Source: Bromus sterilis
Taxonomy: Eukaryota; Streptophyta; Magnoliopsida; Poales; Poaceae
DNA length: 64,000 nt
Assembly: GCA_950022295.1 (NCBI GenBank)
Contig: OX465600.1
Coordinates: 314,040,031-314,104,030, forward strand
Direction: 5' to 3'
Shown: positions 32,774 to 43,664 of the stretch, in pieces
How the letters are laid out: each line of letters opens with the position of its first letter
How positions within the stretch are numbered: the first letter of the stretch is position 1
Program-made: the position numbers and the translations under genes
Notes under the pieces: generated by a model
The model's database searches: none
The model's input: only the letters and a program-made list of their open reading frames with translations
Told to the model about the DNA's origin: nothing

Positions 32774-34553
32774 TCAGACTTGATTTGCTGGCTCGGGAGC
32801 AGAAGGATATGCGTCGTCTTTAGATGCAGCTGCTGGCCCCAAAGGAGGATTATCGCCGGCGACTGCTTGGCGGTGGTCATCCTTCCGACTAAGAAGGTAC
32901 GTGGCGACCTCAAAGGCGGCAACTATAAGGAACAGGAATGTTGTCTCCACGAAAACTCCGACACCTCCGACGGCTCCGACACAACTACCAGTCTCAATGG
33001 TTTTCTGGATATAGCCTTCAATCCCTAGCAAGGCGCCCCCCAGAAACGCTAGCACCGTTATGATCACAAGCACCCTGCAAGTATACATGCACGACATGGA
33101 GACTACATCAATTAACGCTTAAATGCACAAGCCACCAAGTAGATATATAGATTTACTGAACTTCAGTTTGCAAATTTTAAGCAGAAATGTATTTTTTTTC
33201 TTTTGATAATCATAGACCACCAACGTTCTTCTTGCTGCCTTCTAGAGCTAAAGAGCCTGCACTGTATAGTTTTGGACGCAGGGTCAGTCTCATGATCATG
33301 ATGCGTAAATGACATCAACTGGGCAAGCTAATTGACACGGTGGCGCGATGTAAGAGCCACAGTGTCGTGGCATTTTTTTATCTGAAGTTTCATGAAAAAG
33401 ATAGAAAAGAAATACACGTTGGATAAGGTAATAAATTCTAGGTTTCAAAGAAAAAAGAAAATAAAATCTTAAGTTCTTGGACATCACCATCACTAAGCCC
33501 ATCACGCTCTGGACTAAGGAGGAGAACACATACATGTGGAGGCAAGTATGGCAATGGTGCTAGGACCACCTGCGGCTGCTAGCCAAATGCCCTTCTTCCA
33601 CTCTCTTTCCGCCAAATCAATGGAAAAGCCAGCACTCAACTGGATCTTTCAAAAGAAGAAAACCCTCCCCAAAAGTTATTTTGGATTGTGAGTTATCTAA
33701 GGGAATGTATAATGGTTGATAAATTAGTTTTATTGTAGGACCGTCCTCATCTAAATATGGCAATAAAAATGATGTACACCGTGAAGAGATCATCTTTTAA
33801 TATGTGATGAGAGATTTTATTGACAAAAACAATATGTTTTAATTAAGCGAAGGCTTTCCTTTTTGTTTCTCTCTCTTGTTCACCTCAATATTTATTCTAC
33901 GTGACATTCCTAATATACTGTACGTCTCAATTAAGTTCATGGCCTGGCTTGCGTGATTGTCTACCTGTTGGAGTGTTGTGTACCTAGGTTTTGAGTTTAG
34001 TGCCCGCGGTACAATTTTCTTATTTTTCTAAAAAATCATATAACATAAATTTTAGGTACAATAATTGTTTTGCCTTGAATACTCACAAAAAAACCATTCA
34101 GATATGGTGATTTCAATGGAAAAATTATTCATGTACCATGAGATGATGTAGAAAACGATGGCGGCCGTGCGATTGGCCCCCTTGGGAATGCTCCACGCCC
34201 CACAGCAACCGATGGTCACACTGGCGACAATCTGTGTCATTAGCGCTAGCAAGGCCGCCACGACGCCGCAAGCCGTCGCCGGCGACCTCTTATATCGACA
34301 GACGCTGTGGTCATCATGGTCAACCTCATAACGTCTCTGTGTGAATGAATGCACACAATTAATTAAGAAGAACCAACAATAGTATTATTATCCACCAGAT
34401 TATGATTGGTGTGAGGTTACAATCAAGAAAAGAGATGATATCTAGCGTGTTGTGCGTACATACCAGCCCCAAGAAAATGGCACCGATGACACCGAATATG
34501 ACCGTCATCACGGCGAGGACGCTGGTCGCCACCACCATACCTTTCTTCCCCAT
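32774..34553 (-). CDS. DUF1218 family four-helix membrane protein (196 aa)
   Basis: Three exons on the minus strand: 34553-34464, 34336-34137 and 33074-32774; 591 nt including the stop. Junctions are GT-AG (CTG|GTATGT ... CACACAG|AGA; ATG|GTACAT ... TTGCAG|GGT) with phases 0 and 2. The protein has an N-terminal hydrophobic helix after MGKKGM, then R-R-Y-E with a Cys (about 43). A second helix (about 52-75) ends in CCG, a third spans the exon 2/3 join, and a fourth lies near 135-155. A hydrophilic, Pro/Ala-rich tail follows. This is the layout of plant DUF1218 proteins (the MWL, DEAL and VCC group), which act in the endomembrane/plasma membrane system in wall or vein development in Arabidopsis. 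No frameshift or internal stop is visible, so it looks intact. The role in this species is unknown. Confidence 0.85.
33075..34136 (-). other. Intron 2 of the DUF1218 gene
   Basis: A 1062-bp intron, unusually long beside the 127-bp intron 1. A MITE-like stretch with 'gggaatgtataatggttgat' lies near 33700, but its other end could not be fixed. Frames within it have no recognised similarity. Confidence 0.75.
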
Positions 34554-35511
34554 CGACGATCTTAACCCTGATCGGAGACTCGGAGTAGATGAGTTGATAG
34601 ATAGATAGATAGCTAGGTAGATAGATAGGAACATGTGAAGGAATGCAACTTCAGCTCGAACAAGGTTACTGGATGCTCGACGGGCTAACTCATGCATGAA
34701 TATTGTCAATCGCATTGCTCAATTTCTTTTCTTTGTAAGCCATATAAAGTTGACACATATATAATTTAATCCTAAAATAGAAAGTGGGAATCATATGCTA
34801 CCTCTAAATTACTTTGAACTGATGAACTGAAGCCAATCTCCCGGAGTATACTACACTAGCAGAGAAAGAGGAGGAGCGGAGGAATCCTTACGTTAGCTCC
34901 AAGTGGACTCTGAACCGGCCCAAATCAAGCAAGCGACCAGCGAAATCGGAAGAAGGAAAAACACGGCGGGCGGACGGTTACCAGGAGCTCGAGCAAGGAC
35001 TAGGAGACAAGGAAAGCGGTGCAATGGCGAGCTGGATTAGTTCAAGGAAGCAAACTCACCCGGGAATTGGAACCGAAACCAAACCTTGGTCGCCCTTTTG
35101 GTTGTTGTGGGGAGCCAGAATGAGAGGAGAGGAATGGATAGGAGAGGAGAGGAGCCAGAGAGAGTGGCTTGTCAGTGACAGATTTTCATGACGTGTACGC
35201 TTTTATTTAGATAATAATTCAAGTATTGCATGTGATGCGGGATGCATACAGGGTCGGCATCCAACATTATCCAAAGAGCGTTGCGAAATAGTGGTTGGCA
35301 GATGCCTTTCAAGTATTGCTGGTTCTGTCGAGGCAGGGACGTCTGAGCGACACAATGGAGACAGCAGTGATATTCACGTCCGGTTCATCCATCAACGTCC
35401 AACATGCGCTGATGCGCCACACCATCTATATATACTGGAATGCACATTGCCGATTGTTATACCTTGTCAATGTACTCGGCGTAGATCCTTTCGATAAGTA
35501 ACTTTCTTCTG
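34554..35511. other. DUF1218 upstream region
   Basis: Includes a GATA-type microsatellite ('gatagatagatag', about 34597-34625) and a GA-rich 'gagaggagagg' stretch (about 35125-35155), as is common in plant promoters. No gene is supported here, and the transcription start cannot be placed. Confidence 0.4.
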
Positions 35512-35663
35512 AGTGTTTTTATGGGACACCCGGTAATAACCTTATCGGGTGTGTTTGACGGTATTTGGCAACAACTTTATCCCATTAAGTGTTTTTATGG
35601 GACACCCGGTAATAACCTTATCGGGTGTGTTTGACGGTATTTGGCAACAACTTTATCCCATTA
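35512..35663. repeat. Perfect 76-bp tandem duplication
   Basis: The unit begins AGTGTTTTTATGGGACACC at 35512 and repeats at 35588 without a visible mismatch. Within each unit, 'acacccggtaat' and 'atcgggtgtg' are partly complementary. It is a very recent local duplication. Confidence 0.9.
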
Positions 35664-36089
35664 ACAATGGATTAACAGTCAATGGAAACTGGCGGAAAAC
35701 AGTTGTTTGCCTAGTTTAAAATAGGCAAATTGGTTGAACGTTTTTCTTTCTCGGAAAAGAAAACCGGTTGAACATGGAATTTTTTTGCGTCAGTGGGACG
35801 CGGATGTTGCCGCTTGTCGAGCGGACAATTGAGCGGCTCAGTGGCGGCGGTTTCCACCACCACGCTGTCCCCTGGTCAGCCAGCATCAGCTCAGCGAACG
35901 GCAGCAACAGGCCAAGAACAGGACAACGGTGGCCCGTGCGGATCAGATGCGTAGGAGTGGGCGACACGGCTGAGGCCGGTGTGAAAGAGGAGCAAGGAAG
36001 GACGCACGGAAACGGCGAGACAAACGACACAGAACAACGGTATAGCGATGGAGCGGAGGACACCTTGGGAAGTATAACAATGATGGTGA
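35664..36089. other. Intergenic, nothing recognised
   Basis: A mixed-composition stretch. The open frames at 35716-36102 (minus) and 35768-36094 (plus) overlap each other and resemble no known protein. Confidence 0.3.
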
Positions 36090-39000
36090 TGTGAGGGCTC
36101 ACATTTTAAGGATGGTCAATGCTTGTAACAAGTTGAAGGCATTACAATGTGAGATCAATGACAATCTCCTTGTCATCATGATCTAGACTCCCTCCCTCAA
36201 GAGTTTAATCAATTTAAGATTAACTATAACTCTCTTAAAGAAAAATGGACAATTGCAGAGATATCTCCAAGAATTGTCGAAGAAGGAGAGAGGATAAAGA
36301 GGCAGGGAAAGGACCAAGGTGTTTTCTTGTTGGCTCCTCTAAGAGAAAACATGACGGGGCAAGTTCTTCAAAGCAACAACCACAAAATAAGTTCTTTAAG
36401 AAAAATTCAGCAAATTCAAGTAAAGGAAAGGAGAAGGTGGATGATCAGATTAAAGATAACAAGTGCAACTTCTGCAAGCATGAGGGACATTATCAGAAAG
36501 ATTGTCCAGAATTCCTCAAATGGTTGCTGAATAGAGGTACTGATGAAATTACTTTTGTTGATGAATTTTTATATGCTGATTTCTCTACTACCTGTTGGTG
36601 GATTGATTCAGGTGCAACTTCTCAGTTTGCTAATTCCATGCAGGTCTTAAATATAATCCAAACCATTGCAAGGTGGGCAAGAAGACATAAGGTCGTAAAT
36701 GGAGTTGAAGTTGATGTTGAAGCTGTAGGGTCACTCACCTCGGAGCTCCACACCGGCTTTCGGCTTCATTTAAATAATGTTCTTTATGTCCCTACCTTAA
36801 GTTGGAATTTAATTTTCGTCCCTTGCCTAGATGATAACATGTTTGAGAGAAAATTTGCCAACACAAACAATATGTTTTGAATTATTGTAATAATAATGTT
36901 GGCCTCGATGTCAGACGAGGAAAATTATATATGTTATCATTGAATAATTCTATCCTGCATGTGGGTGATGTATGTAATATTGAGAAGAAATGGAATGGTA
37001 CGAGTACTTCTTTGAAATTGTGGAACCATCGTTTAGGACACATTTTGAGGAGGAGAATTGAAAGACTTATTAAAAATGGTGTACTCCTTCCATTAGACTT
37101 CTCTGATGCCGACAAATGCATTGACTGCATAAAAGGTAAATACGCAAAAATGATTAAGAAAGGAGCGGTAAGAGTCACGGGTCTCCTAGAACTTATACAC
37201 ACTGACATTTGTGAACCCCTTAATGTCAAGTATATAGATGGTTTTGATTCCTTCATTACCTTCACAGACGACTTTTCTCGATACGGATATATTTATCCTA
37301 TATGTGATCGATCGGAAGCTTTGGACAAATTCAAAGTGTTCAAAGCTGAAGTTGAGAACCAACTAAGCACAAAAATAAAAGTTGTACGATCAGATCGCGG
37401 GGGAGAGTATTATGGTAGGCATGCTATTTATGGGCAAATTCCATGAACTTTTTGCTAAGTTTCTCTTTGAGAATGGAATTCTTTCCCAATATTCAATGCC
37501 TGGTGAACCTCACCAAAATGGCGTGGCTGAATGTCGAAACCGCACACTTATGGATATGGTGCGAAGCATGCTTAGTCATGCAAGTTTACTAGTCAGCCTA
37601 TGGATGGAGGCATTAAAGATGTCCGCTCATGTGCTAAATCTTACTCCTACTAAAGCAGCACCGAACACACCTTACGAGATGTCGACGAAAAGATCACCGA
37701 GCTTGAATTACTTACGTGTGTGGGGTTGCCCCGATGAAGCTAGGATTTTCAATCCACAACTTAAGAAATTATATCCAAAGACAATTAGTTGTTTCTTCAT
37801 TGGATACCCTCATAGGGGAAAGGGATATCGTTTCTATTGTCCGGGTCACACCACCAAGTATGTGGAAACCCGACAAGCACTATTTTTGGAGGATAACGAA
37901 GTCACAAAAATAAGAGAGATCAATCTTGAGGAGAAACGGGTGTGTGCTCCGATCCAGCCCCGGCTATCGAAGAGATCGTTCTTCCACTACCAAGAATAGT
38001 GACATCTAATGTTCCTCCTGAATCCAGTACTTCAGGCCATGAAGCTGATGGTGATCCTGAAAATAATGATAATTAATCCAGAAGGTGAAGAGGATCACCA
38101 GTCAGGTAATGAAGATGACCCTCAGAAAAATGATGCTCCTCCACCACCCCCTCCTGTGAGAAGAACACAACGAGTAAGAAAGAAAGCCATCTCAGATGAT
38201 TATGTCACTTATATGAGTGAAGATATGTATGTGACATAGGAAAGATGGAGGATCCAACCTCCTATAAAGAAGCCGTTAAAAGTATGAATTCGTCCAAATG
38301 GCAACTTTCCATGGAAGATGAGTTGAAATATATGGGCTCAAATAATGTTTGGGGCTTAGTAGAAATTCCTAATGGTGCAAAAAGAGTAGGTTGTAAATGG
38401 GTCTACAAAACCAAGTATGAAGTCAAAGGGAATATCAAAAGGTTTAAGGCTAGACTTGTGGCGAAAGGTTTCACACGGAGATAAGGAATTGATTACAATG
38501 AGACTTTCTCCCCTGTGTCATCTAAAGATTCTTTTAGAATCGTCATGGCTCTTGTAACTCATTTCGATCTAGAATTACATCAGATGGATGTTAAGACGGC
38601 TTTTCTAAATGATGATCTTGATGAAGATGTTTCTATGACTCAGCCGGAAGGTTTTGTTGTAGAAGGAAAGGAACATTTAGCATGTTGTCTGACTAAATCC
38701 ATATATGGCTTGAAACAATATTCTAGACAATGGTACCTCTAGTTCAATAAAATTATCAGAACTTTTGATTTCATAGAAAATGTTGTGGACAACTGCATAT
38801 ATGTTAAATTTCAAGGCAGTAGGTTCACAATACTAGTCCTATATGTTGATGACATATTGTTGGCCAGTAGCGATAAAGATATGCTACATGAGACCAAGAA
38901 TCTTCTGTCATCCAATTTCGATATGAAGGACCTTGGTGAAGCTTTGTATGTCATCGGCATCAACATTCATCCAGATAGGTCAAGAAGAATATTAGGACTA

Positions 39001-39820
39001 TCACAAAAGGCATACTTTGAGAGAGTACTGAAGAAATTTAATATGCATAAGTGCTCGGCCTCACTTGCTCCTATAGTAAAGGGTGATAAGTTTGGGGCAT
39101 TTCATTGTCCCAAGAGCAAACTTGAAACTGATTAGATGAAAACGATTCCTTATGCTTTAGTTGTTGGAAGCATAATGTACGCTCAAGTTTTTACACACCC
39201 TAATCTAGCTTTGGTAACTGGGTTGCTTGGCAGATTCCAATCAAATCCAGGACTAGACCACTAGAAGGCCACAAAGAAAGTCTTGCGTTGTATGCAAGGC
39301 ACAAGATATCATGCTTCATATAAAAGGTCTTATAACCTAGAAGTCATTGGTTACTCAGATTCGGATTTTACCGGGTGTGTGGATAGTAAGAAATCACGTT
39401 AGGTTATATATTCACACTCGCGGGAGGAGCCATACTGTGGAAAATCTCCAAACAAACTTTAACTGCTGGATATACGATGCATGCAGAATTTGAAGCATGT
39501 TCCAAGGCCACAGGGCAGGATGTATAGCTAATGAATTTGATTCCCGGACTTAAAGTGGTTGATAGCATATCTAAACCACTCTTATTGTACTGCAATAATG
39601 AACCTGCAGTATTCTATAGAATTATCAAAAAGTCAAGTATGCTGCCAAGCACATCGACATCAAGTTCCATGTTGTGAAAGATAGAATAACCATTAAAGTT
39701 AAGCATATAAGTACGACACATATGCTTGCAGATCCAGTAACTAAAGGCTTACCACCCAGTATTTTTCGTGAGCATGTTACCGGCATGGGATTACTGGAAG
39801 TCTTGTAATTCTGGAATAAA
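36090..39820 (+). pseudogene. Copia D gag-pol pseudogene
   Basis: Domains occur in Copia order: a gag end with a CX2CX4HX4C zinc knuckle (36464-36505), aspartic protease 'WWIDSGAT' (about 36597), pre-integrase 'WNHRLGH', integrase ('HTDICEP', 'FTDDFSRYGY', 'SDRGGEYYG', 'NGVAECRNRTL'), reverse transcriptase with YVDD (38842-38853), and RNase H-like 'VIGYSDSDF'. Many in-frame stops and shifts break it (for example TAA near 38482, TAG near 38740, TAG near 39133, and shifts near 36880 and 37430). No functional product is expected. The same domains, less broken in places, occur in element C. Confidence 0.9.
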
Positions 39821-40000
39821 AGGGTCCATCGTAAAGAACCACTCCCAAAAGAACAATGTTATCCATTTCGAAATAGGTTGGTATGCCATAAGTGTTGAGT
39901 TTCAACGGGACTTGACTATATTTTGTAACACCTCACTTTGATATATTATTCCTATGGAGAATGGGCGAATGAAGTTAAACCTAACGATCAAGGGGGAGAA

Positions 40001-40550
40001 TGTTGGTTGATCTGTCATGTTTTAATCTTTCAAGACTGTCACGTTTTAATTAGATTGCTTATTTAATTAGGCAGTCAACAAACACGTTAAAGGGGAGGCC
40101 CACGAACCAACGTTCGGGACCTCACCGTACGTAACCAAAATGCCCTAATCGGGGGCACCCTAACCAACTCGTGGTTCTAGGGCCCGTTGCATGCACATAT
40201 AAACATAGGGGGCCTGGTGGCTGGCTATCGACCTGAGTTCATCCCCAGCCGAGCTGTTCCCCTCATAAACCCTAAACACTACTTCGATTGTAGTCTGTGT
40301 ACAAGCAACGGAAAGGCTAGTCCCTAGGGTATAATCTGCATCGACTACTTCCTCTACAGATCAAGCCTGCATCAAGCAGGCGACTCCTTCGACTACTTCA
40401 TCTACGGATCAAGCCTGCATCAAGCAGGCAACGATGTCAACTACACCCATCCGTAATTACCCTCTATCCCTCTATGTTCTTGTGATCTGGGTGATCTAGA
40501 TTGCTAGCTATGAATGATCTTGTGGCACATATGATGAATTAATCCTAACA
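40001..40550 (+). repeat. 3' LTR of Copia D (550 bp)
   Basis: Begins TGTTGGTTGATCTGTC and ends TAACA. It matches, in reverse, the LTR at 43665-44192. An internal duplication 'cctgcatcaagcaggc' occurs twice near 40366 and 40413 and is itself palindromic. Confidence 0.85.
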
Positions 40551-41145
40551 CAACTACCTGATAGAATAGAAGACGCTATCACACTGCTTAACTTGTCAGT
40601 TGACAACTATGCCTGTTATGTGGCTCCGGCCATAGATGATAAACTGACTTTAGCAGCAAAATCTCCAGATTTGGCTACAATCTCAGGTGGCAGGTACTTC
40701 TTGCTTGGTCATGCCAAAAGTACACAAATGTTTTCAAATACTAGGAAAACGCATTTTGAAGTGCTACAATTGATTGTCATAGTAGACCCATGTCGATCAG
40801 GTAATAAAAATATTACGGAAATTAAATCAACTCTTTAATACAATGTTATTCCAGGCACATTCAGCTCAAGGATGATGATTATATGAAACTTGCAATGCTT
40901 GGAACTGGAATGGTTGGTCATTATTATATTCCAGGATAGTCACAACTCACAAGTCACAACCGCAGGTTCAGGAAATCCTAGTGTGTCAAAAAAATACAGC
41001 ACAACATATGTTTGATAACAGCACACCATTGATCTGAACAAAAGAAAGAAAAATGGAATAAAGTAAGGCACATGAACGAGAGCTGGAAATTTACGTAGTT
41101 ATTTGTGCTGGAGAAATTGAAGAGCACAAGGGTAGTAATCACAGT
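40551..41145. other. Unassigned stretch with a possible exon fragment
   Basis: The plus-strand frame continuing from the LTR border (about 40552-40780) reads a non-repetitive peptide with 'DNYACYVAPAIDDKL' and 'GGRYFLLGHAKST'. It is cut at its left by the LTR of element D. It may be a gene fragment, but I recognise no family. The 40840-41145 part is the probable 3' UTR/flank of the minus-strand ARM-like pseudogene. Confidence 0.35.
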
Positions 41146-41433
41146 TTATCTTCTAACCAACTGTACTTCTTTGTTCTCAAGATCAGATACTTTCTTCTCA
41201 AGTTCATGGAGGAGAGGCCTGACAGTCTTCTTAGTCCGAAATCAGTCCCAGCAAAAATCATGCAGCTTTCAAGGTTAGACATGATTTTTGAAGCCTTTGT
41301 GAGTGACTGGGCAAATTTCTTGTTTCTAAAGCGTTCAGCATACGGCTGGGACTGCATCATTGATGCTGCAATCCGACCACACAGCTTCACTATTCTCAGA
41401 CTGTCAGCTCTTGGTTGACAGTTGTCATCTAAT

Positions 41434-41637
41434 CAAAGTTTTAAATAGCCGGCTATAGCCCAGCTATAGCCCCGCTATGGCTGTTTGAGCATGGTGCCGC
41501 TAAATGATGCTCGCCGCTATTCATGTGCAATTGTGCGAAAAAGGTTTTAAATAGCCGGCTATAGCCTCGCTATAGCCCCGCTATAGCTGTTTTGAAGGGT
41601 CGCCGCTATTTGCCATAGCCCGCTATTTAAAACTATG
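41434..41637. mobile_element. hAT-type MITE in the ARM-like exon
   Basis: 204 bp. The ends CAAAGTTTTAAATAGCCGGC and (reverse complement) CATAGTTTTAAATAGCGGGC form an imperfect inverted repeat. An exact 8-bp duplication CATCTAAT flanks it (41426-41433 and 41638-41645), as expected for hAT elements. The interior repeats 'gctatagccccgctat' type words. It splits an exon. Confidence 0.92.
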
Positions 41638-42091
41638 CATCTAATATGGTCTTGAGCTTCACCACAAATGCGTCACCTCCTAGTGCTTTCTCTTGGATAA
41701 CATCATCTGCACTGATCAGTTTGTCACATATCACCAGAGCAAGGGATAATAACGCTTCTTGCAATTCCTTTTGAGCGGTTTGTTCCTTATTTTGTTCATC
41801 AGATGACTTCTTTTGGCCCCCAAATGAAGAAATTTCCTGGATCATGCTTTTGCCTCCTGGGGCAATATTTTTCTGGTTTTCTTCATCTTTTCCTGGCGGC
41901 ACAAAGTTTTTCTGATTTCCTCGATTGTTCTTTTGGGAACGGGTCGACACCCTGGACTGTGGCTAGTTCTCTTTTTTGTCAGAAATTTTGCCTTCAGGTT
42001 GGTCACTTTTAATGGATAGTATTTCTGTGACCACCTGCAACAATAATGTTGCTTAGTTTTCAGGAATAAGTACTTGTACGAGCCGGGGTGC

Positions 42092-42113
42092 GGGGGGGGG
42101 GGGGGGGGGGGGG
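42092..42113. repeat. 22-base G homopolymer
   Basis: An unbroken run of G in the intron of the ARM-like pseudogene. Its exact length is uncertain in any assembly. Confidence 0.8.
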
Positions 42114-42323
42114 ATCAGGGAGAATCAGAGATGTTTGAATTAGATAGATATACAGATTGGTACACTCACCTTTGGCAGCAATAATTCCTTGATGATTTGC
42201 TTGTGTTTGTTCCAATCACAGTGTGTACAAATGTTCTCCAAGATCTCTGCAGCTATTGTTGTGTAAGTGGTGTTGTTTGTAGCATCAAGCAGTTCAGTGA
42301 GATGAGCAACAGTGTTCATCGTA

Positions 42324-43546
42324 GAGCATCTCCAGCCGCGCCCCCAAGAGGCCCCCAAGGCGGCGCTATTTGCGCCGGATGGAGGAAAATCGCTCAGCCA
42401 CGCCCCCAAGGGCCCAAATAGCGCCGGATTGGGCCAAAACTGAGTCCGGAAATCCCAAACCAAACCCGGCGCGCTGGGGGTCGCTTGGGGCGCCGGATGA
42501 AAGGAAAGCGCGCGAACTCGGGAATCTTCCGCGTGCGTCCTCCCCACGGCCCCACCTGTCGGCGTCTTTCCCACGCGACGTGCTCATCCTCTCGCCTCGC
42601 CTTCCTCGCTCCTGACGCCGCCGCGTGTCCAGTCCAATCGCCGCTGCAGTGGGAATCAAACGCCGCGGAGTAGTCCAATCGCCGCCGCGTGTCCCGCCGC
42701 ATGCACCACCCCCCCCCCCCCCCGCCGCTATATAAAGCGGGCTCGCCGTCGAGGGACACCGCGCACTCTACTCTCCTCCTTTCCTCCCCTCTCGGCGCAC
42801 TATACTTCCTCCCCACTCGCCGCACTCCGCTCGCCATGGACCGCAATCCCCGCAACATGAACGGCAACCGCCGAGCCCTCACCCGCGCTGAGGCGATCCT
42901 CCTGTCCCAGGGGAACTACCCTTGCCCGCCGGACATGCGGACACCGCCCAGCTGGGTGCTCAGTGCCGCCGCTGCCTCAAGGGGCGCAGTTAGACCGGGA
43001 AGTCCTCGCCATCCGCGCCACAATGACGGAGGCCGAGCTCGCTGACCCAGTGAACGCGGCGGACAACGTCGCCCGCTAGACGGCGCACTTCGAGGAGCTT
43101 CGCAACCAGGCGCTCGCCTCCACCGAAGGGCTGGAACCGGTGACGGGCCCGATGAACCGCCTCGGCCGGATGCTGTGGTGGAGCCCCGAGGAGCGCACGC
43201 TCCTCAATGTCCTCTACCACGTCCAGGACGGAAACGAGCCGCGCCTCGAGTACCCGTGAAGGGACGGCGGCGAGCGGCGTCGATGGTGCCGTAGGAGGAG
43301 GCGAGCAGTTAAGGCGGCGACCTAGTAGTTTTTTATTTCTTTCCTATGTAATAAATTTAGACCGAATATTATAAATTTCGCTGAATTTCGACTATATTTG
43401 ATGGAATTTGGTCGAACTTGGGTGGCATCTTGGGACCGCGGCTGGGGATCCGCCCCCCCAAGCCGGTTTCGCCGCCCGAAGGCCCCCAAGCGGCGCTAAA
43501 ATAGCGCCGAAAATCGGCTTGGGGGGCCGAACGGCTGGAGATGATC
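42324..43546. mobile_element. PIF/Harbinger-like element with an internal TATA and ORF relic
   Basis: 1223 bp. The ends GAGCATCTCCAGCCG and CGGCTGGAGATGATC pair as inverted repeats, and the GC-rich 'ggcgctatt...agcgcc' type subterminal parts also pair. The flanks are GTA and TTA, read as a 3-bp duplication with one change. Removing it joins the ARM-like exon in frame. Inside, a TATATAAA box (42729-42736) lies about 100 bp before ATG 42836. The frame after that ATG has one shift and one stop (to TGA 43257-43259). No transposase was recognised. Confidence 0.75.
42836..43259 (+). pseudogene. ORF relic inside the Harbinger-like element
   Basis: Begins 'MDRNPRNMNGNRRALTRAEA'. After a frame change near 42980 it continues with 'MTEAELADPVN', a TAG, then 'LGRMLWWSPEERTLLN' to a TGA. 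Total about 140 codons. Whether it is a captured host gene or an accessory protein of the element is not known. No family is recognised. Confidence 0.4.
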
Positions 43547-43664
43547 TTATCCTCAATAATTACCCCGGCTGGAAGTGCAGCAGTGGTCTCATCATCAAGT
43601 AATCCAGTGAGAGGAGCAAAGCTGTCAATATCACATGCTTTCAGGATGAAATCAGGGTTAGTCT

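Larger units (their letters stand above)
36090..40550 (+). mobile_element. Copia element D, 5' truncated
   Basis: Runs from a gag remnant through pol to a 3' LTR at 40001-40550 (TGTTGGTTGATC ... AATCCTAACA), preceded by a purine tract (AAGGGGGAGAA). No 5' LTR or primer site exists on the left. Copia element C (43665-46770, minus) is the same family. The copy is old and degenerate. Confidence 0.85.
41146..43664 (-). pseudogene. 3' half of an armadillo-like repeat gene, multiply disrupted
   Basis: On the minus strand an exon starts inside element C's border at 43664 and runs to 43550. It is cut by a Harbinger-like element and resumes at 42320-42170. A 135-bp GT-AG intron follows, then an exon from 42034 that is cut by a hAT MITE at 41637-41434 and ends at TAA 41146-41148. 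Peptides such as 'VAHLTELLDATNN' and 'AAEILENICTHC', and a coiled-coil end ('LLHELEKKVSDLE'), look like a grass armadillo-like gene family. Lesions: the two insertions above, an in-frame TAG near 41974, and a one-base loss near 41235 that shifts the C-terminus. The upstream half is cut off by element C. It has no coding potential now. Family assignment is by recognition only. Confidence 0.6.

Noticed and set aside
42366..42882. Minus-strand GC-rich ORFs near 42.4-42.9 kb
   Set aside because: They lie in the terminal part of the Harbinger-like element, with high GC and no domain.
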